From the NCBI GenBank assembly GCA_913063265.1, contig CAJXZG010000015.1, positions 17,335 through 81,334 of the forward strand: a DNA stretch of 64,000 nt. Direction: 5' to 3'. Source of the DNA: an uncultured Prolixibacteraceae bacterium (GTDB lineage Bacteria; Bacteroidota; Bacteroidia; Bacteroidales; Prolixibacteraceae). The notes under the pieces were generated by a model. That model was given only the letters and a program-made list of their open reading frames with translations. It had not been told where the DNA came from and did not search any database. Within the stretch, counting starts at the first letter, position 1. The number at the start of each line of letters is the position of its first letter. Below, piece after piece: positions 43,429-52,572 of the stretch. Both the position numbers and the translations under genes were made by a program.

Positions 43429-44547
43429 TTAATTTTTAAGAAAAATCGTTTTATTGAATTCTGCACTTTTTTTAGCCGCGTCCAGAATTTCAACAACAAG
43501 CATATTATTCTCCAAAGCATTCAAATCATAATCCTCAGGTTTTATTTCATTTCTGACAACTGCTGCCAGAAATGCAAAAGGGTCATCAAAAGGCGCTTTT
43601 CTTTCTTCTAATTTTAAAATTTCTTCATTATATCCATCGTAACCTTCCGAAATACGCACACGCATATCATGTCTGTTATCTGCATAAATCACCCCATTTA
43701 CTCCATAAATCTCCATGTCTTTTCTACCAATAGGCCAGTTCCACGAGCCCTGTATAACAGCCACAGCGCTGTCGTATTGCAAAATAATAATAGACTCATC
43801 ATTTACTTTTGGGTTGTTTTCAGCCTGTAATTGTTGTGAAACCGCAGTTACACTGTTCGGGCGTTCCCCATCCATAAACCACGTCAGTAGGTTAGCCCCG
43901 TAACAGCCAAAATCTACTTCAGCACCGCCACCATTTTGGACAGGGTCGGTGAGCCATTCCAGAAATTCCTGATTCACTCCTATTTTTTTAGGCCCTTTAT
44001 GTCCTGATTGTACCATTATTTTTCGAATCCCTCCAATGGCATTCTCCATTTTAGCCAACTTGTAGGCTTTGTGTGTAGTTGGATACCAGGTAGTTTCGTA
44101 ATTTGTGAGCAAATGAATATTATGCTTTTGGGCTAATTCCTGCATTTTTATTGCATGCTGCATATTTACTGCAAGCGGTTTTTCTACCATTACGTGAACT
44201 CCCCGGGGTGCTGCTGCCTCCACCACTTCCAAATGTTCGTATATAGTTCCAAAGGCAGCAACAGCTTCCGGTTTGGTTTTGCTTAACATTTCTTCTATTG
44301 AGGAATATACTACTTCCATTGAGAACTTGTATTGTTTCGCATATTGCTCAGCGAGTTCTTTATTGGGTTCTACTATTCCAACAATTTTTATCTCACCCCT
44401 GGGTTCGCTGCCAAAAATCCAGTGCACATGGGTGTGGGTTAATCCAATTACACCTATTGTTAAAGGTTTTTTATGCTCCTGACCATAACTATTTGTAATT
44501 AAAAAACTCAGAATTATAACAAACAGCATTTTATATTTCCACATCAT
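43429..44547 (-). CDS. Exported Gfo/Idh/MocA-family oxidoreductase
   Basis: The 372-residue protein has an N-terminal Rossmann domain (TIGVIGLTHTHVHWIFG; IVGIVEPN; AAFGTIYEHLEVVEAAAPRGVHVMVEKPLAVN with the Glu-Lys-Pro motif) and the beta-sheet substrate domain (WLTDPVQNGGGAEVDFGCYG). A clear signal peptide precedes it (MLFVIILSFLITNSYG). The family acts on sugars and sugar derivatives with NAD(P), usually in the cytoplasm; exported members exist in Bacteroidota and often keep the cofactor bound. Context of glycan enzymes fits sugar processing. Exact reaction unknown. Confidence 0.87.
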   Translation of the reverse strand: MMWKYKMLFVIILSFLITNSYGQEHKKPLTIGVIGLTHTHVHWIFGSEPRGEIKIVGIVEPNKELAEQYAKQYKFSMEVVYSSIEEMLSKTKPEAVAAFGTIYEHLEVVEAAAPRGVHVMVEKPLAVNMQHAIKMQELAQKHNIHLLTNYETTWYPTTHKAYKLAKMENAIGGIRKIMVQSGHKGPKKIGVNQEFLEWLTDPVQNGGGAEVDFGCYGANLLTWFMDGERPNSVTAVSQQLQAENNPKVNDESIIILQYDSAVAVIQGSWNWPIGRKDMEIYGVNGVIYADNRHDMRVRISEGYDGYNEEILKLEERKAPFDDPFAFLAAVVRNEIKPEDYDLNALENNMLVVEILDAAKKSAEFNKTIFLKN

Positions 44548-44579
44548 TTTATCAGATTAAATTATTTTTTAATTTCTGC

Positions 44580-44676
44580 TATTTGTTGATAAAGTTCGGA
44601 TAATTTTGGATTAAACTAAAAACAGGAACCAAAAAACCGAATCGGGGAAGAAAATGATTTGGAAATTACAGCGTGT
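44580..44676 (+). repeat. Dispersed intergenic repeat, copy 3 of 4
   Basis: Blocks AAAGTTCGGATAATTTTGGA, TTAAACTAAAAACAGGAAC and GATTTGGAAATTACAGCG match the other copies. It lies between the Gfo/Idh/MocA gene and the next hydrolase gene. Confidence 0.78.
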
Positions 44677-44707
44677 ACAATTTTACCGTTATTGTGAGCC
44701 GCCATTT

Positions 44708-45826
44708 TTATTCATTATTATTCCGCTTATCCGGTTGACTTAATATCCAGTTATATAATTTATCTAAAAAAGATTTTGACATCGTCTCTCCGGTTTTGTT
44801 ATACTCCAAAGGTGAGCCGGATTTGCTCTTTTGGAAAAGATGATTCATGCCTTTCAGCGTTTTTATGGTGTAATTTTTATTCTTCCCTGCTTTTAATGCC
44901 ATTTCAATTGCTTCCTGGTTCGGCCCCGGCCTGACCTGCAAATCATTTTCACCAATTACTGATAATACAGGGTATTTTAAGTGCTTATAAATTGTCCCGG
45001 GATCAAGCGTGTAAAACTCATGCCAAAAGGGCATTTTAATCAGCCGGGCATACAGCTGTGCATCCCGTTGAAAAACATACCCCGTACTACTCATGGCTTC
45101 AATTTCAGCATCGGTAATCTGCCTGATTTGTCTTTTATACATCTCTTCAATCTTTTCAGATTGTATCTCAGAATTTTCTTTGGAAGACAGTAAAATCATG
45201 GTGCTATCAATGATTACCTGAAATTTTTCTATCGTCGATTCATCAACACCAAAAGTTTTTGGTATATCTGATAATTGCTGACTGACAATCTCACCCTGTT
45301 TAATGCCGGGACTTGCCATTAAAACAACAAATGATACTGAAGGAAGGCCTTCTGCAACTTTTGCGGCCACTACACCTCCGTAGCTATGCCCTATTAAACC
45401 CAAATGTTTTTTGTCTGCTATTGGATTATTATTTAAAAAATCTATGGAGGCTTTAATGTCTGAGGCCAAATCTGCCAGCGTCGTATTAAAATCGAGGACT
45501 CCTTCTGATTCACCCACTCCTCTTTTGTCACAGCGTAATACCGCCATTCCGTTTGTACTTAAATAACGGGCAATTTCAAACAAGGGCCGATGTATCGTAT
45601 TGTCTGAACCATCGCGGTTGGCAGTGCCACTTCCGGGTATCAGGACTACCGTTGGGAAAGGCCCCTTCCCTTTCGGATAGGTAAGTGTACCGGCTATTTT
45701 TATGTTTGCCGTTTTATTGTAAAAATTAATGTTTTCAGTAATGTAAGTTGTATCCGACGATTTTATACTACATGAGAACAATGCCAATACCAATGTGATG
45801 ATTACTATTTTAAGCTGTTCAAACAT
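44708..45826 (-). CDS. Lipoprotein alpha/beta-hydrolase (serine aminopeptidase S33 type)
   Basis: This lipoprotein has 372 residues (IITLVLALFSCSIK, lipobox Cys near 19). A short N-terminal sheet is followed by an alpha/beta-hydrolase: FPTVVLIPGSGTANRDGSDN, VLRCDKRGVGESEG, LGLIGHSYGGVVAAKVAE (nucleophile Ser near 147), VLSVIGENDLQVRPG (acid) and LKGMNHLFQKSKSG (His). The type is the serine aminopeptidase/acetyl-xylan-esterase-like group of Bacteroidota. A remnant of the first part of a close paralogue lies at 53720-53808. It probably acts on an ester or peptide in the periplasm. Confidence 0.87.
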   Translation of the reverse strand: MFEQLKIVIITLVLALFSCSIKSSDTTYITENINFYNKTANIKIAGTLTYPKGKGPFPTVVLIPGSGTANRDGSDNTIHRPLFEIARYLSTNGMAVLRCDKRGVGESEGVLDFNTTLADLASDIKASIDFLNNNPIADKKHLGLIGHSYGGVVAAKVAEGLPSVSFVVLMASPGIKQGEIVSQQLSDIPKTFGVDESTIEKFQVIIDSTMILLSSKENSEIQSEKIEEMYKRQIRQITDAEIEAMSSTGYVFQRDAQLYARLIKMPFWHEFYTLDPGTIYKHLKYPVLSVIGENDLQVRPGPNQEAIEMALKAGKNKNYTIKTLKGMNHLFQKSKSGSPLEYNKTGETMSKSFLDKLYNWILSQPDKRNNNE

Positions 45827-45888
45827 TTTTCTCTTATTCTGATGTCGAAATTTTTGATTACACAGGGGTAAGTATCAGATTAACTTAT

Positions 45889-48090
45889 TCAACCCTCAGC
45901 ATCCAACTTAAGATTTGTGTAATTATCAGTGACTTCATAGTTATAATCCGGGTATTCATATATCGGAATCCGTTGTTCCGTTTCACCAATTGAGTAACCC
46001 CAGATGCTTTCATAATCTGAAATATCTTCACCGATGTCTTCAAGCTGGCGGAGGTATTCACTAAGGGATTTGGATTCAATAATAATCACTTTATCCATTT
46101 TTTTCATGGCAGGACTATGTTTTCTTGTATGATCCAGTTCAAACTCCAGAATTCTTCGCCCGTAACGTGTAATGCCAATGGTACGATATGTAAGGCTTTT
46201 CCCGACTCCCGGTAAATTAAGGACATTTCTGTCGGTGCCCAAAAATGGCAAAGCACTTTCTTTCATCAGTTCCGACATACTTTCAACAATTGAAGCGGCA
46301 TTATTTGGAAAATCTTTGATGGTTGAATAATATTCTTCAGGAATTTTACCGATCACCTTTTCTTCCATCTGTTCCTGAACAGCTCTTTCGTTGGTGGCAA
46401 AATTGAAATTATTCTCCATATACCCTTTTACACTAAAAGTATAATAATTGATAATCCCTATTTCGTTTAATACTTTCCGAAGCTTTGCGGCATGCCCTCT
46501 TCTGGAAGCCGCGGTGCTAAAAACATGCTGATTTGTAACGGTCCAGCCTGCGGTATTCAGCCGTCTGATTGCATCACGTGCCTCTGGTGTTACTTCCATC
46601 GGCGATTCAAAATGGGTTTGTATAAAAAATTGTTTTATCCCAATCCCGCTTGCTTTCTTTTTAAAGTCACCCAGTATTTTTACCAATTCAGGCGTAATTC
46701 TTTGTGGTAAATATACCGGCAAACGGGTACCCAGCCTGACCCGTAAAAAATGTGCATATTTTTCACCATTGGCCCTTTTTTTATTTGCCTCGAATTTATT
46801 TAAAGTCATCCTGTAAATCTTTTCCAGAATATTTTCAAGAGACTTGTCAGAACTCATCAATGCATCGCCGCCCGTGATTAAAATATCGCGCAATTGAGCA
46901 TCCTTTTCAAAATAATCCAACAGGGTTTCCAGTTTTTCATCCCAGCTTTGCCGTGGTTTTAATTTATCCAGATTAAAATTCAGGTTGCCCCTCTGGAAAT
47001 CATACATTCGCTGGCACGATGCACACAAGCCACCACATGCCCGGCCCATGGTATCAGGTATTAAAATTGCCACTTCGGGGTAACGCCTGTGAATATTATG
47101 ATCGTTGGGCAAATACCACCCGGCCGCATTGGGTTCTCCCGGTTTTACTTTATCCTCTTTTTCCCAGGCGACTATGTTTCCGTATTCATCTACCAGTTGC
47201 TGGCTGTAAACTACATAATGCCTGATGGCCAAATCAGCACCCACAGCGAAATAGGGCACCCTTACATGCAATAAGGACAGATAATAAGGATTTACAAAAA
47301 AAGGAATTCCTTTTGCCTCTGCTTCATACAAAACCTTCATGGTATCCGGATCAAGTGAGTTGTCAAGCAATTCATTTAATAACTCAGGCGATCGCACGGC
47401 AAAGCGTAAATGAAATAATCGGTCATTCCACCATTCAAGTGCTTTCAGGTATTTTTGCTCTTGTGACATTCCTTCAGAAAAGAAAAATTTAGAATCACTT
47501 ATTTCTCCCTTATCAATTTTGCCGATGATGATCTTCAGAATTCGTTCCCGGTTTTCTTCTCTTAGTTTTACAATCCTTGGATCAAGGCCCGAACACCATC
47601 TGTCCATCCATTCTTCCACCTGTTTTTGCGCTGGAATATTTCTTTTGTATTCCCCGGTAAATTGTCTGAAAAGCATTAACATATCTTTAAAAAAATAGGG
47701 TTTTGCTCCTCCGGTACCATAGGTAACCGCAAGCCAGATAAATTGAATCGGATTACTTATGGCCTTTTCTCCCCTGAGGTTCTGATCATCAAATTCACGG
47801 CCTGCATTGTCGATATAATCTAAAATTCGTAAGGCAGCAAAATCCCTCCAGGTCAGTTTCTCAAAGGCGACCCTTCCCCGGGTTTCCTTTTTATAAAATT
47901 TATAGGCATCCTGATTTTTTTGAATTACCCCGAGCACCCAGTTTCTTACACCTATTAATGCCTCTGTTTCATTTCTTGCATTTCGCATAATTTCTTCGAG
48001 CATGGGATTTTCCTTAAGCAATTGCCTGAGGAGCATATGAGATTTTACGGTGATTGCAATACGATCAAGTTTATGAGTAGTTGAATTCAT
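45889..48090 (-). CDS. Long KamA-family radical SAM protein
   Basis: The protein has 733 residues, against about 420-440 for lysine 2,3-aminomutase. About 330 residues of extra N-terminal sequence precede the radical SAM core, where GRACGGLCASCQRMYDF supplies the C-x3-C-x2-C cluster. LITGGDALMSSDKSLENIL, RVRLGTRLPVYLPQRITPEL and FIQTHFESPMEVTPEAR then follow as in aminomutases. The PLP Lys is kept in NLPGVGKSL. The Asp of the usual VDAPGGGGK block aligns with Asn, and the CDLSxG block reads FSVKG. The lysine-holding aspartates therefore look lost and the substrate is probably not free lysine. True ablA is only 3 kb away. Confidence 0.82.
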   Translation of the reverse strand: MNSTTHKLDRIAITVKSHMLLRQLLKENPMLEEIMRNARNETEALIGVRNWVLGVIQKNQDAYKFYKKETRGRVAFEKLTWRDFAALRILDYIDNAGREFDDQNLRGEKAISNPIQFIWLAVTYGTGGAKPYFFKDMLMLFRQFTGEYKRNIPAQKQVEEWMDRWCSGLDPRIVKLREENRERILKIIIGKIDKGEISDSKFFFSEGMSQEQKYLKALEWWNDRLFHLRFAVRSPELLNELLDNSLDPDTMKVLYEAEAKGIPFFVNPYYLSLLHVRVPYFAVGADLAIRHYVVYSQQLVDEYGNIVAWEKEDKVKPGEPNAAGWYLPNDHNIHRRYPEVAILIPDTMGRACGGLCASCQRMYDFQRGNLNFNLDKLKPRQSWDEKLETLLDYFEKDAQLRDILITGGDALMSSDKSLENILEKIYRMTLNKFEANKKRANGEKYAHFLRVRLGTRLPVYLPQRITPELVKILGDFKKKASGIGIKQFFIQTHFESPMEVTPEARDAIRRLNTAGWTVTNQHVFSTAASRRGHAAKLRKVLNEIGIINYYTFSVKGYMENNFNFATNERAVQEQMEEKVIGKIPEEYYSTIKDFPNNAASIVESMSELMKESALPFLGTDRNVLNLPGVGKSLTYRTIGITRYGRRILEFELDHTRKHSPAMKKMDKVIIIESKSLSEYLRQLEDIGEDISDYESIWGYSIGETEQRIPIYEYPDYNYEVTDNYTNLKLDAEG

Positions 48091-48502
48091 GGTTTTAATT
48101 TTTCAAGTCAAACGGATACTTAAAGTTAAGACATTTCTGTGTCTTATTCTGCAGAAACCCTGAATCAGCAATTCAGGAAATTCATTTCTTTTTGTTTTGC
48201 TGAAAATTTAAACTGTTTGGCTTTATAAATGCTAACAGTCAATTGTAAGTTGTCCGGGTGGATTTCAGAGCGTATAGTTGCCCGGTACTTAAGATTTATA
48301 CTATGGTTGGTTTGTAAAGTTCGGATTAATTTAATAACAGGAGTTAAAAACATAATCCGTGAACAAATTGATTTGGAAATTACAGGGTTGTGCGAGGTTT
48401 ACCAATTTATGCACCGGGTTTTAATATCTTAAACCTCAGGTTCTTTTTATTTTTTCATTTAACAAATATAAGGCAGCCAAAGGTTAAAGCTTATAATATT
48501 TA
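48091..48502. other. 412-base intergenic region with repeat copy 4
   Basis: No gene is supported. It holds a small perfect hairpin (CCTGAAT, loop, ATTCAGG at 48159-48177), dispersed repeat copy 4 (48282-48390), and the leader of the KamA-like gene. Confidence 0.6.
48282..48390 (+). repeat. Dispersed intergenic repeat, copy 4 of 4
   Basis: Blocks CGGTACTTAAGATTTATACT, GTTTGTAAAGTTCGGATTAA, AACAGGAGTTAAAAAC, AATCCGTGAACAAATTGATT and TGGAAATTACAG match the other copies. Confidence 0.8.
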
Positions 48503-49927
48503 TTATTTTGCTTTTTGAATCGCGTGATTTTTGAACAAGAAATGGAATAATATATAAACAACCAATGAACTGAATATCCCAAAAATGTTAGCATCTAATC
48601 CTAAAGGTAAATTTGCATTTGTAACGATTAGAAATAAGGTAATTCCTCCTCCGGTAAGCATTGAAAATAGTGCAGCCTTTGAATCAGGGCGTTTCGAAAA
48701 TAAAGCAGCCAGAACCGGGATAATCATTCCGGAAACCATAAAGGAATAGGAGTGCAACATCAATTCTAAAACACTCGACATTCGCAGTGCCAACAGAAGA
48801 GCAATGATTCCGATAACCAGGGTTAAAAACTGAGAAAATCGCAAACTGTTTTTTGAATTGTGCTTGCGAAGAACATCAGTTAAAAGATTACCTGAGGATG
48901 CCATTAAGCAACTATCAGCAGTTGACATGATTGCTGAAAAATAAGCAGAAAGTACAATTCCCAGAAATCCTGCAGGAAGTATCGTTTTCAGAAGAACCGG
49001 CAAGCCCATTTCAGCATCCAGGTTAGCGGCATTATATCCGGGCAAAAGTTGATTTTCCATGGCAACACGGGCAAACATACCCAAAACTACCCCAATAAAT
49101 GCCATTAAAGGATATTCAAATAATCCGGCAATAAACCAGCCTTTTTGTGCTGTTCGGGTATCTTTTGAGGCATAAATACGCTGGTATAAAGTCATGCCAA
49201 TAAACCAGATTGGAATAATAGTAAACATCCAGTTTACGATTTGTTGCCACGAAACCGACCTTAGCGATAAGAATTGGGGAGCAAGGCTGGTGCTTATGGC
49301 TTCGGCCCCACCAATTTTAAAGTAAGCAAAAGGCAAGCCAACAAAAATCAAGCCTGCCATTAGTATAATCCACTGGATAGTATCCGTGTAAATCACTGCT
49401 TTTAATCCACCCATTACAGTGTAAACGATGGCAATTACTCCCATTACCAGCATAGCATTGTCGATACTTAGCCCATTAAAAGTTGAAGCTGCCAGCTTCG
49501 CCCCTGCCAGAATTTGAGAACTTGTAAAGCCTAAATAACCAATTGCAGAAATTACGCCTGCAACCAGGGCAACACGTTTATCAAAAACAAACTCAAGGAA
49601 TTGTGGAAAAGATAAAAATCCATTTCGTCTGGCCAGGTCGGCAACCTTTGGAATCAGAAAAACACCACTTAGCCATGCACCCAGCAAACCGGTGAATAAA
49701 AGCCAACTTCCCGAGAGGCCCATGGTAAATCCCAAACCTCCAAGACCAATTGAAAAACCACCACCAACGTCTGTAGCAACAACAGACAGACCAATATGCA
49801 GGCTACTCAATTTTCTTCCTCCTACATAATAATCATCTGTATTTTTGTTGGTTCGAAGAAAATATACACCCACCCCTAACATCGAAAGCAGATAGGCAAT
49901 AAAAATGGATAAATCAATCCAACTCAT
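48503..49927 (-). CDS. Sodium:solute symporter (SSS family)
   Basis: The 474-residue transporter has about 12-13 membrane segments. The SSS pattern is clear: TDDYYVGGRKLSSLHIGLSVVATDVGGGFSIGLGGLGF at 31-68, then VYTVMGGLKAVIYTDTIQWIIL and SAYFSAIMSTADSCLMASSGNLLTDVL near 329-355, the sodium-site region. It imports a small solute with sodium. It is last of the tightly packed abl operon: its ATG overlaps the winged-helix stop (ATGA). It may bring in a compatible solute or a precursor such as lysine; the substrate is inference. Transporter assignment is firm. Confidence 0.93.
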   Translation of the reverse strand: MSWIDLSIFIAYLLSMLGVGVYFLRTNKNTDDYYVGGRKLSSLHIGLSVVATDVGGGFSIGLGGLGFTMGLSGSWLLFTGLLGAWLSGVFLIPKVADLARRNGFLSFPQFLEFVFDKRVALVAGVISAIGYLGFTSSQILAGAKLAASTFNGLSIDNAMLVMGVIAIVYTVMGGLKAVIYTDTIQWIILMAGLIFVGLPFAYFKIGGAEAISTSLAPQFLSLRSVSWQQIVNWMFTIIPIWFIGMTLYQRIYASKDTRTAQKGWFIAGLFEYPLMAFIGVVLGMFARVAMENQLLPGYNAANLDAEMGLPVLLKTILPAGFLGIVLSAYFSAIMSTADSCLMASSGNLLTDVLRKHNSKNSLRFSQFLTLVIGIIALLLALRMSSVLELMLHSYSFMVSGMIIPVLAALFSKRPDSKAALFSMLTGGGITLFLIVTNANLPLGLDANIFGIFSSLVVYILFHFLFKNHAIQKAK

Positions 49928-50154
49928 TTTTTAACTGTAGAGGCTAACTCGATGTAGGATGTTTTATCAATATGTTTAACCAATCCTTTAGTTATCAGTG
50001 AATAAATAGCTTCCTGACCTCTTGTTGTCGGTATTTTTAATTCCCTGAAAATTTCTCCGTAAATACATTTACCTTTGTTGCTCAAAAATGCAACTATTTT
50101 CTTCTCAAACGGATTGTCAATTTCTTCCAGGTCGATTTTTTTGTTCTCTGTCAT
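49924..50154 (-). CDS. Small winged-helix-like protein in the abl operon
   Basis: The 76-residue protein has the pattern FEKKIVAFLSNKGKCIYGEIFRELKI followed by TTRGQEAIYSLITKGLVKHID. This looks like a winged helix-turn-helix with a recognition helix at about 45-60 and a wing ending YIELAS. It could be a small DNA-binding regulator or a protein-contact domain. ATGA overlaps join it to the mini-protein gene before and to the symporter gene after, so it belongs to the beta-lysine operon. I do not know a named family. Confidence 0.72.
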   Translation of the reverse strand: MTENKKIDLEEIDNPFEKKIVAFLSNKGKCIYGEIFRELKIPTTRGQEAIYSLITKGLVKHIDKTSYIELASTVKK

Positions 50155-50348
50155 AAATACTTTATATCTCCTTTTTGTTTTTTTGAATTGTCGAAATCAA
50201 TAAACTTTTTACAATTGTTCCACCCCTTTAAACCCCTGTAGCAAAATACATTTCTATATAATTGCAAGGGAATGTCACTAAGCACTTCTTCTCCGTTAAA
50301 TACGGGGCATTTATCCGCAAACCGACACCTGGTTCCCAAATGACTCAT
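50151..50348 (-). CDS. Four-cysteine mini-protein in the abl operon
   Basis: The 65-residue protein has four Cys residues (8, 14, 36, 46) in the order RCRFADKCPVF, then NVFCYRGLKGWNNCKKF. They could bind zinc or an iron-sulfur cluster. There is no signal peptide, so it is cytoplasmic. It begins one base after the ablB stop and overlaps the winged-helix gene by four bases, which supports it as a real gene despite its size. I do not recognise a named family. A role in modifying or supporting AblA or the regulator is possible but only inferred. Confidence 0.7.
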   Translation of the reverse strand: MSHLGTRCRFADKCPVFNGEEVLSDIPLQLYRNVFCYRGLKGWNNCKKFIDFDNSKKQKGDIKYL

Positions 50349-50349
50349 A

Positions 50350-51195
50350 CTAAATGTGTTTATAATAAACGTTCATACTTTCTATTTTCCCGGCGATGTT
50401 TGTATTCTTTATCAGCGTACCGGAGTAGGTATAATTCATTCGTAAAAATGTCTTGTTCATACCCATTGAGTTTAACCTTGCAATGGTATATAAGGTTTTT
50501 ATTCCCTGTTTTGTCATCTCCTGCTCCATATGTTTAAGCAACTGCAAAGCCAGTCCCCTGCCTCTGTGTTGAACTAAGGTAGCAAAGTCGGTCATTTCCG
50601 CATTTTTCCCGTTCTTGTCCACTTCGGCCGAAGCCAGAGCCACAAGCTTCCCTTCAACTTCGGCACCAAAATACTGAACACCTTTTTCAAGCGACTCAAG
50701 AATATATCCCGGATTATATATTGGGAACGGATAGCTTACAAATACATCACGATAGATCGCCGCTATTTCTTCAAGGCTGCTTTTTTCCAACTTTCTAATA
50801 CGAAATGATGAATTTTTAACAATCTCTGTTGACTGAAACTTATCTGTCTCCTTTATCAATTTACTAAATTCGTATAGTTGGTCGGTCTCAATTTCAAGTA
50901 ATCTATCTGAACTTAGAAACTTCGACACAAAAAATGCAGCCTCTTTATTGTTGTAACACTTTGGAATTTGTGCCTCAAGAATAAATCCGTTGGCATAAAA
51001 CAGCGGTGCGGCCCAAACCGGAACTTTACAAAATATTTTAGTGTATTTGTATTTCCGTGCAAGATTGTTGATTTGCTGAATAACAAATGGACTGTCCTTT
51101 TTATGCAGCTTCATTAAATAAACCCGCTTGTTTAAGCTACCATGCTGTATAAGTGTACCTTGACCAATTTTTTCTATTTTATCCTGCATCTTCAT
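50350..51195 (-). CDS. ablB: Beta-lysine N6-acetyltransferase
   Basis: The 281-residue acetyltransferase turns beta-lysine into N-epsilon-acetyl-beta-lysine, a compatible solute. The C-terminal half is a GNAT domain: [21 protein letters not shown] strands, then [19 protein letters not shown] (the acetyl-CoA loop) and [22 protein letters not shown]. The N-terminal half is the AblB-type part with a [13 protein letters not shown] block. It starts inside the last codons of ablA (17-base overlap), so the two are translated together. That pairing makes the function confident. Confidence 0.9.
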   Translation of the reverse strand: MKMQDKIEKIGQGTLIQHGSLNKRVYLMKLHKKDSPFVIQQINNLARKYKYTKIFCKVPVWAAPLFYANGFILEAQIPKCYNNKEAAFFVSKFLSSDRLLEIETDQLYEFSKLIKETDKFQSTEIVKNSSFRIRKLEKSSLEEIAAIYRDVFVSYPFPIYNPGYILESLEKGVQYFGAEVEGKLVALASAEVDKNGKNAEMTDFATLVQHRGRGLALQLLKHMEQEMTKQGIKTLYTIARLNSMGMNKTFLRMNYTYSGTLIKNTNIAGKIESMNVYYKHI

Positions 51196-52495
51196 CCCTC
51201 CTTAAAATACGTTCGTTATCTTCCGGAATAAGTGAAATTGTACCATCCGTATCCGATAAAAGTTTCTCAATTCCAATGGCTCGTGTTTCATCAACTTCGT
51301 TCAGATTCAAATCTAAATTACAGTTTTCACACTCCCGGTCGCACATCTTTTGCTCATACCTGTCGGGTTCTTTGTAAGTTGTAATAACCCCCTCGTAATT
51401 TCGTAGTACCACTTTATTTGTCGACCAGGAGATAATATAATTGGGCATTACCGGGATTTTACCTCCGCCACCCGGAGCATCAATAACATAAGTTGGCCGG
51501 GCAAAACCACTTGTATGCCCCACCAGGCTTTCCATTATTTCTATTCCTTTGCCAACGGGTGTTCTGAAATGTGAAAGTCCCTCTGACAAATCGCATTGAT
51601 ACAAATAATACGGACGTACCCTGTTTTGCACTAATTTATGAAGTAAGGATTTCATAATTCGCGGGCAATCGTTTACATCGGCAAGCAGTACCGACTGGTT
51701 ACCCAGTGGAAAACCTCCGTCGGCCAGTTTGGCCAAAGCTTCTTTTGCTGAAGCTGTAATTTCATTGGGGTGATTAAAATGTGTATTAATCCACAAGGGT
51801 TGATACTTTTTTAATATGGAAACCAGGTTATCGGTAATCCGGTAAGGTAAAACAACCGGCATTCTTGTTCCTATGCGAATAATTTCAACATGAGGAATGG
51901 CGCCAATTTCAGACAGAAGCCAGTCTATTTTATCATCAGGAAGCATAAAAGGGTCGCCTCCTGAAAGTAGCACATCTCTGACCTGAGGCGTATTGGCAAT
52001 GTAATCAATCCCTTTTTTTAACTGCTCTTTCGACGGAACAAAGTCAATGTCTCCTACTTTTCTTTTACGGGTACAATGCCTGCAATACATCGAGCAAATA
52101 TTACTTACATGGAAAAGAACACGGTCGGGATAACGGTGTGTTATCCCTTCTACCGGACTGTCGCGTTCTTCCGAAAGCGGGTCTTCGTGCTCCGATTTTA
52201 AAGTTATGAGCTCTTCAATACCTCCAAACGATTGTTTAAAAACCGGGTCGTTTCGAAAATTCTTCTTATCAATAAGCGATAAATAATAAGGGGTTATTGC
52301 CAATGGAAACTTATTAAATGTTTTTTTTAGTTCTTCCCTTTCCGAATTGGAAAATTGAACCCCCAGGAGTTCTTCAAATTTATCCAAAGATTTGACAGCA
52401 TGCCTGAGCTGCCATTTCCAATTTTTCCATTTCGACTTTAAGGGGTCATTCTCAATAAGCTGTGCAATGTTTTGCTGTCTGCTGTTGTATATCAT
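51179..52495 (-). CDS. ablA: Lysine 2,3-aminomutase
   Basis: The 438-residue radical SAM and PLP enzyme turns L-lysine into L-beta-lysine. The cluster motif is [15 protein letters not shown] (about 132-146). [27 protein letters not shown] and [11 protein letters not shown] follow. The lysine-binding Asp residues are kept in [19 protein letters not shown] and [16 protein letters not shown], the last also giving the PLP Lys. A C-terminal Cys group ([11 protein letters not shown]) fits the zinc site of the family. It overlaps ablB and leads the five-gene operon. Assignment is firm. Confidence 0.95.
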   Translation of the reverse strand: MIYNSRQQNIAQLIENDPLKSKWKNWKWQLRHAVKSLDKFEELLGVQFSNSEREELKKTFNKFPLAITPYYLSLIDKKNFRNDPVFKQSFGGIEELITLKSEHEDPLSEERDSPVEGITHRYPDRVLFHVSNICSMYCRHCTRKRKVGDIDFVPSKEQLKKGIDYIANTPQVRDVLLSGGDPFMLPDDKIDWLLSEIGAIPHVEIIRIGTRMPVVLPYRITDNLVSILKKYQPLWINTHFNHPNEITASAKEALAKLADGGFPLGNQSVLLADVNDCPRIMKSLLHKLVQNRVRPYYLYQCDLSEGLSHFRTPVGKGIEIMESLVGHTSGFARPTYVIDAPGGGGKIPVMPNYIISWSTNKVVLRNYEGVITTYKEPDRYEQKMCDRECENCNLDLNLNEVDETRAIGIEKLLSDTDGTISLIPEDNERILRRDEDAG

Positions 52496-52521
52496 ATTTT
52501 GATTTTGTGATTATGCACGAA

Positions 52522-52550
52522 AAAACAAGGGATAATACATCTTCATCCCT
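52522..52550 (-). terminator. Hairpin with T-run in front of ablA
   Basis: AGGGAT (52528-52533) pairs with ATCCCT (52545-52550); on the minus strand it is followed by TTGTTTTTT. It lies between the 83-residue protein gene and the ablA start, so it is either the terminator of the former or an attenuator in the abl leader. Confidence 0.6.
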
Positions 52551-52572
52551 GCCGGTTTTTATCTATATCTGT

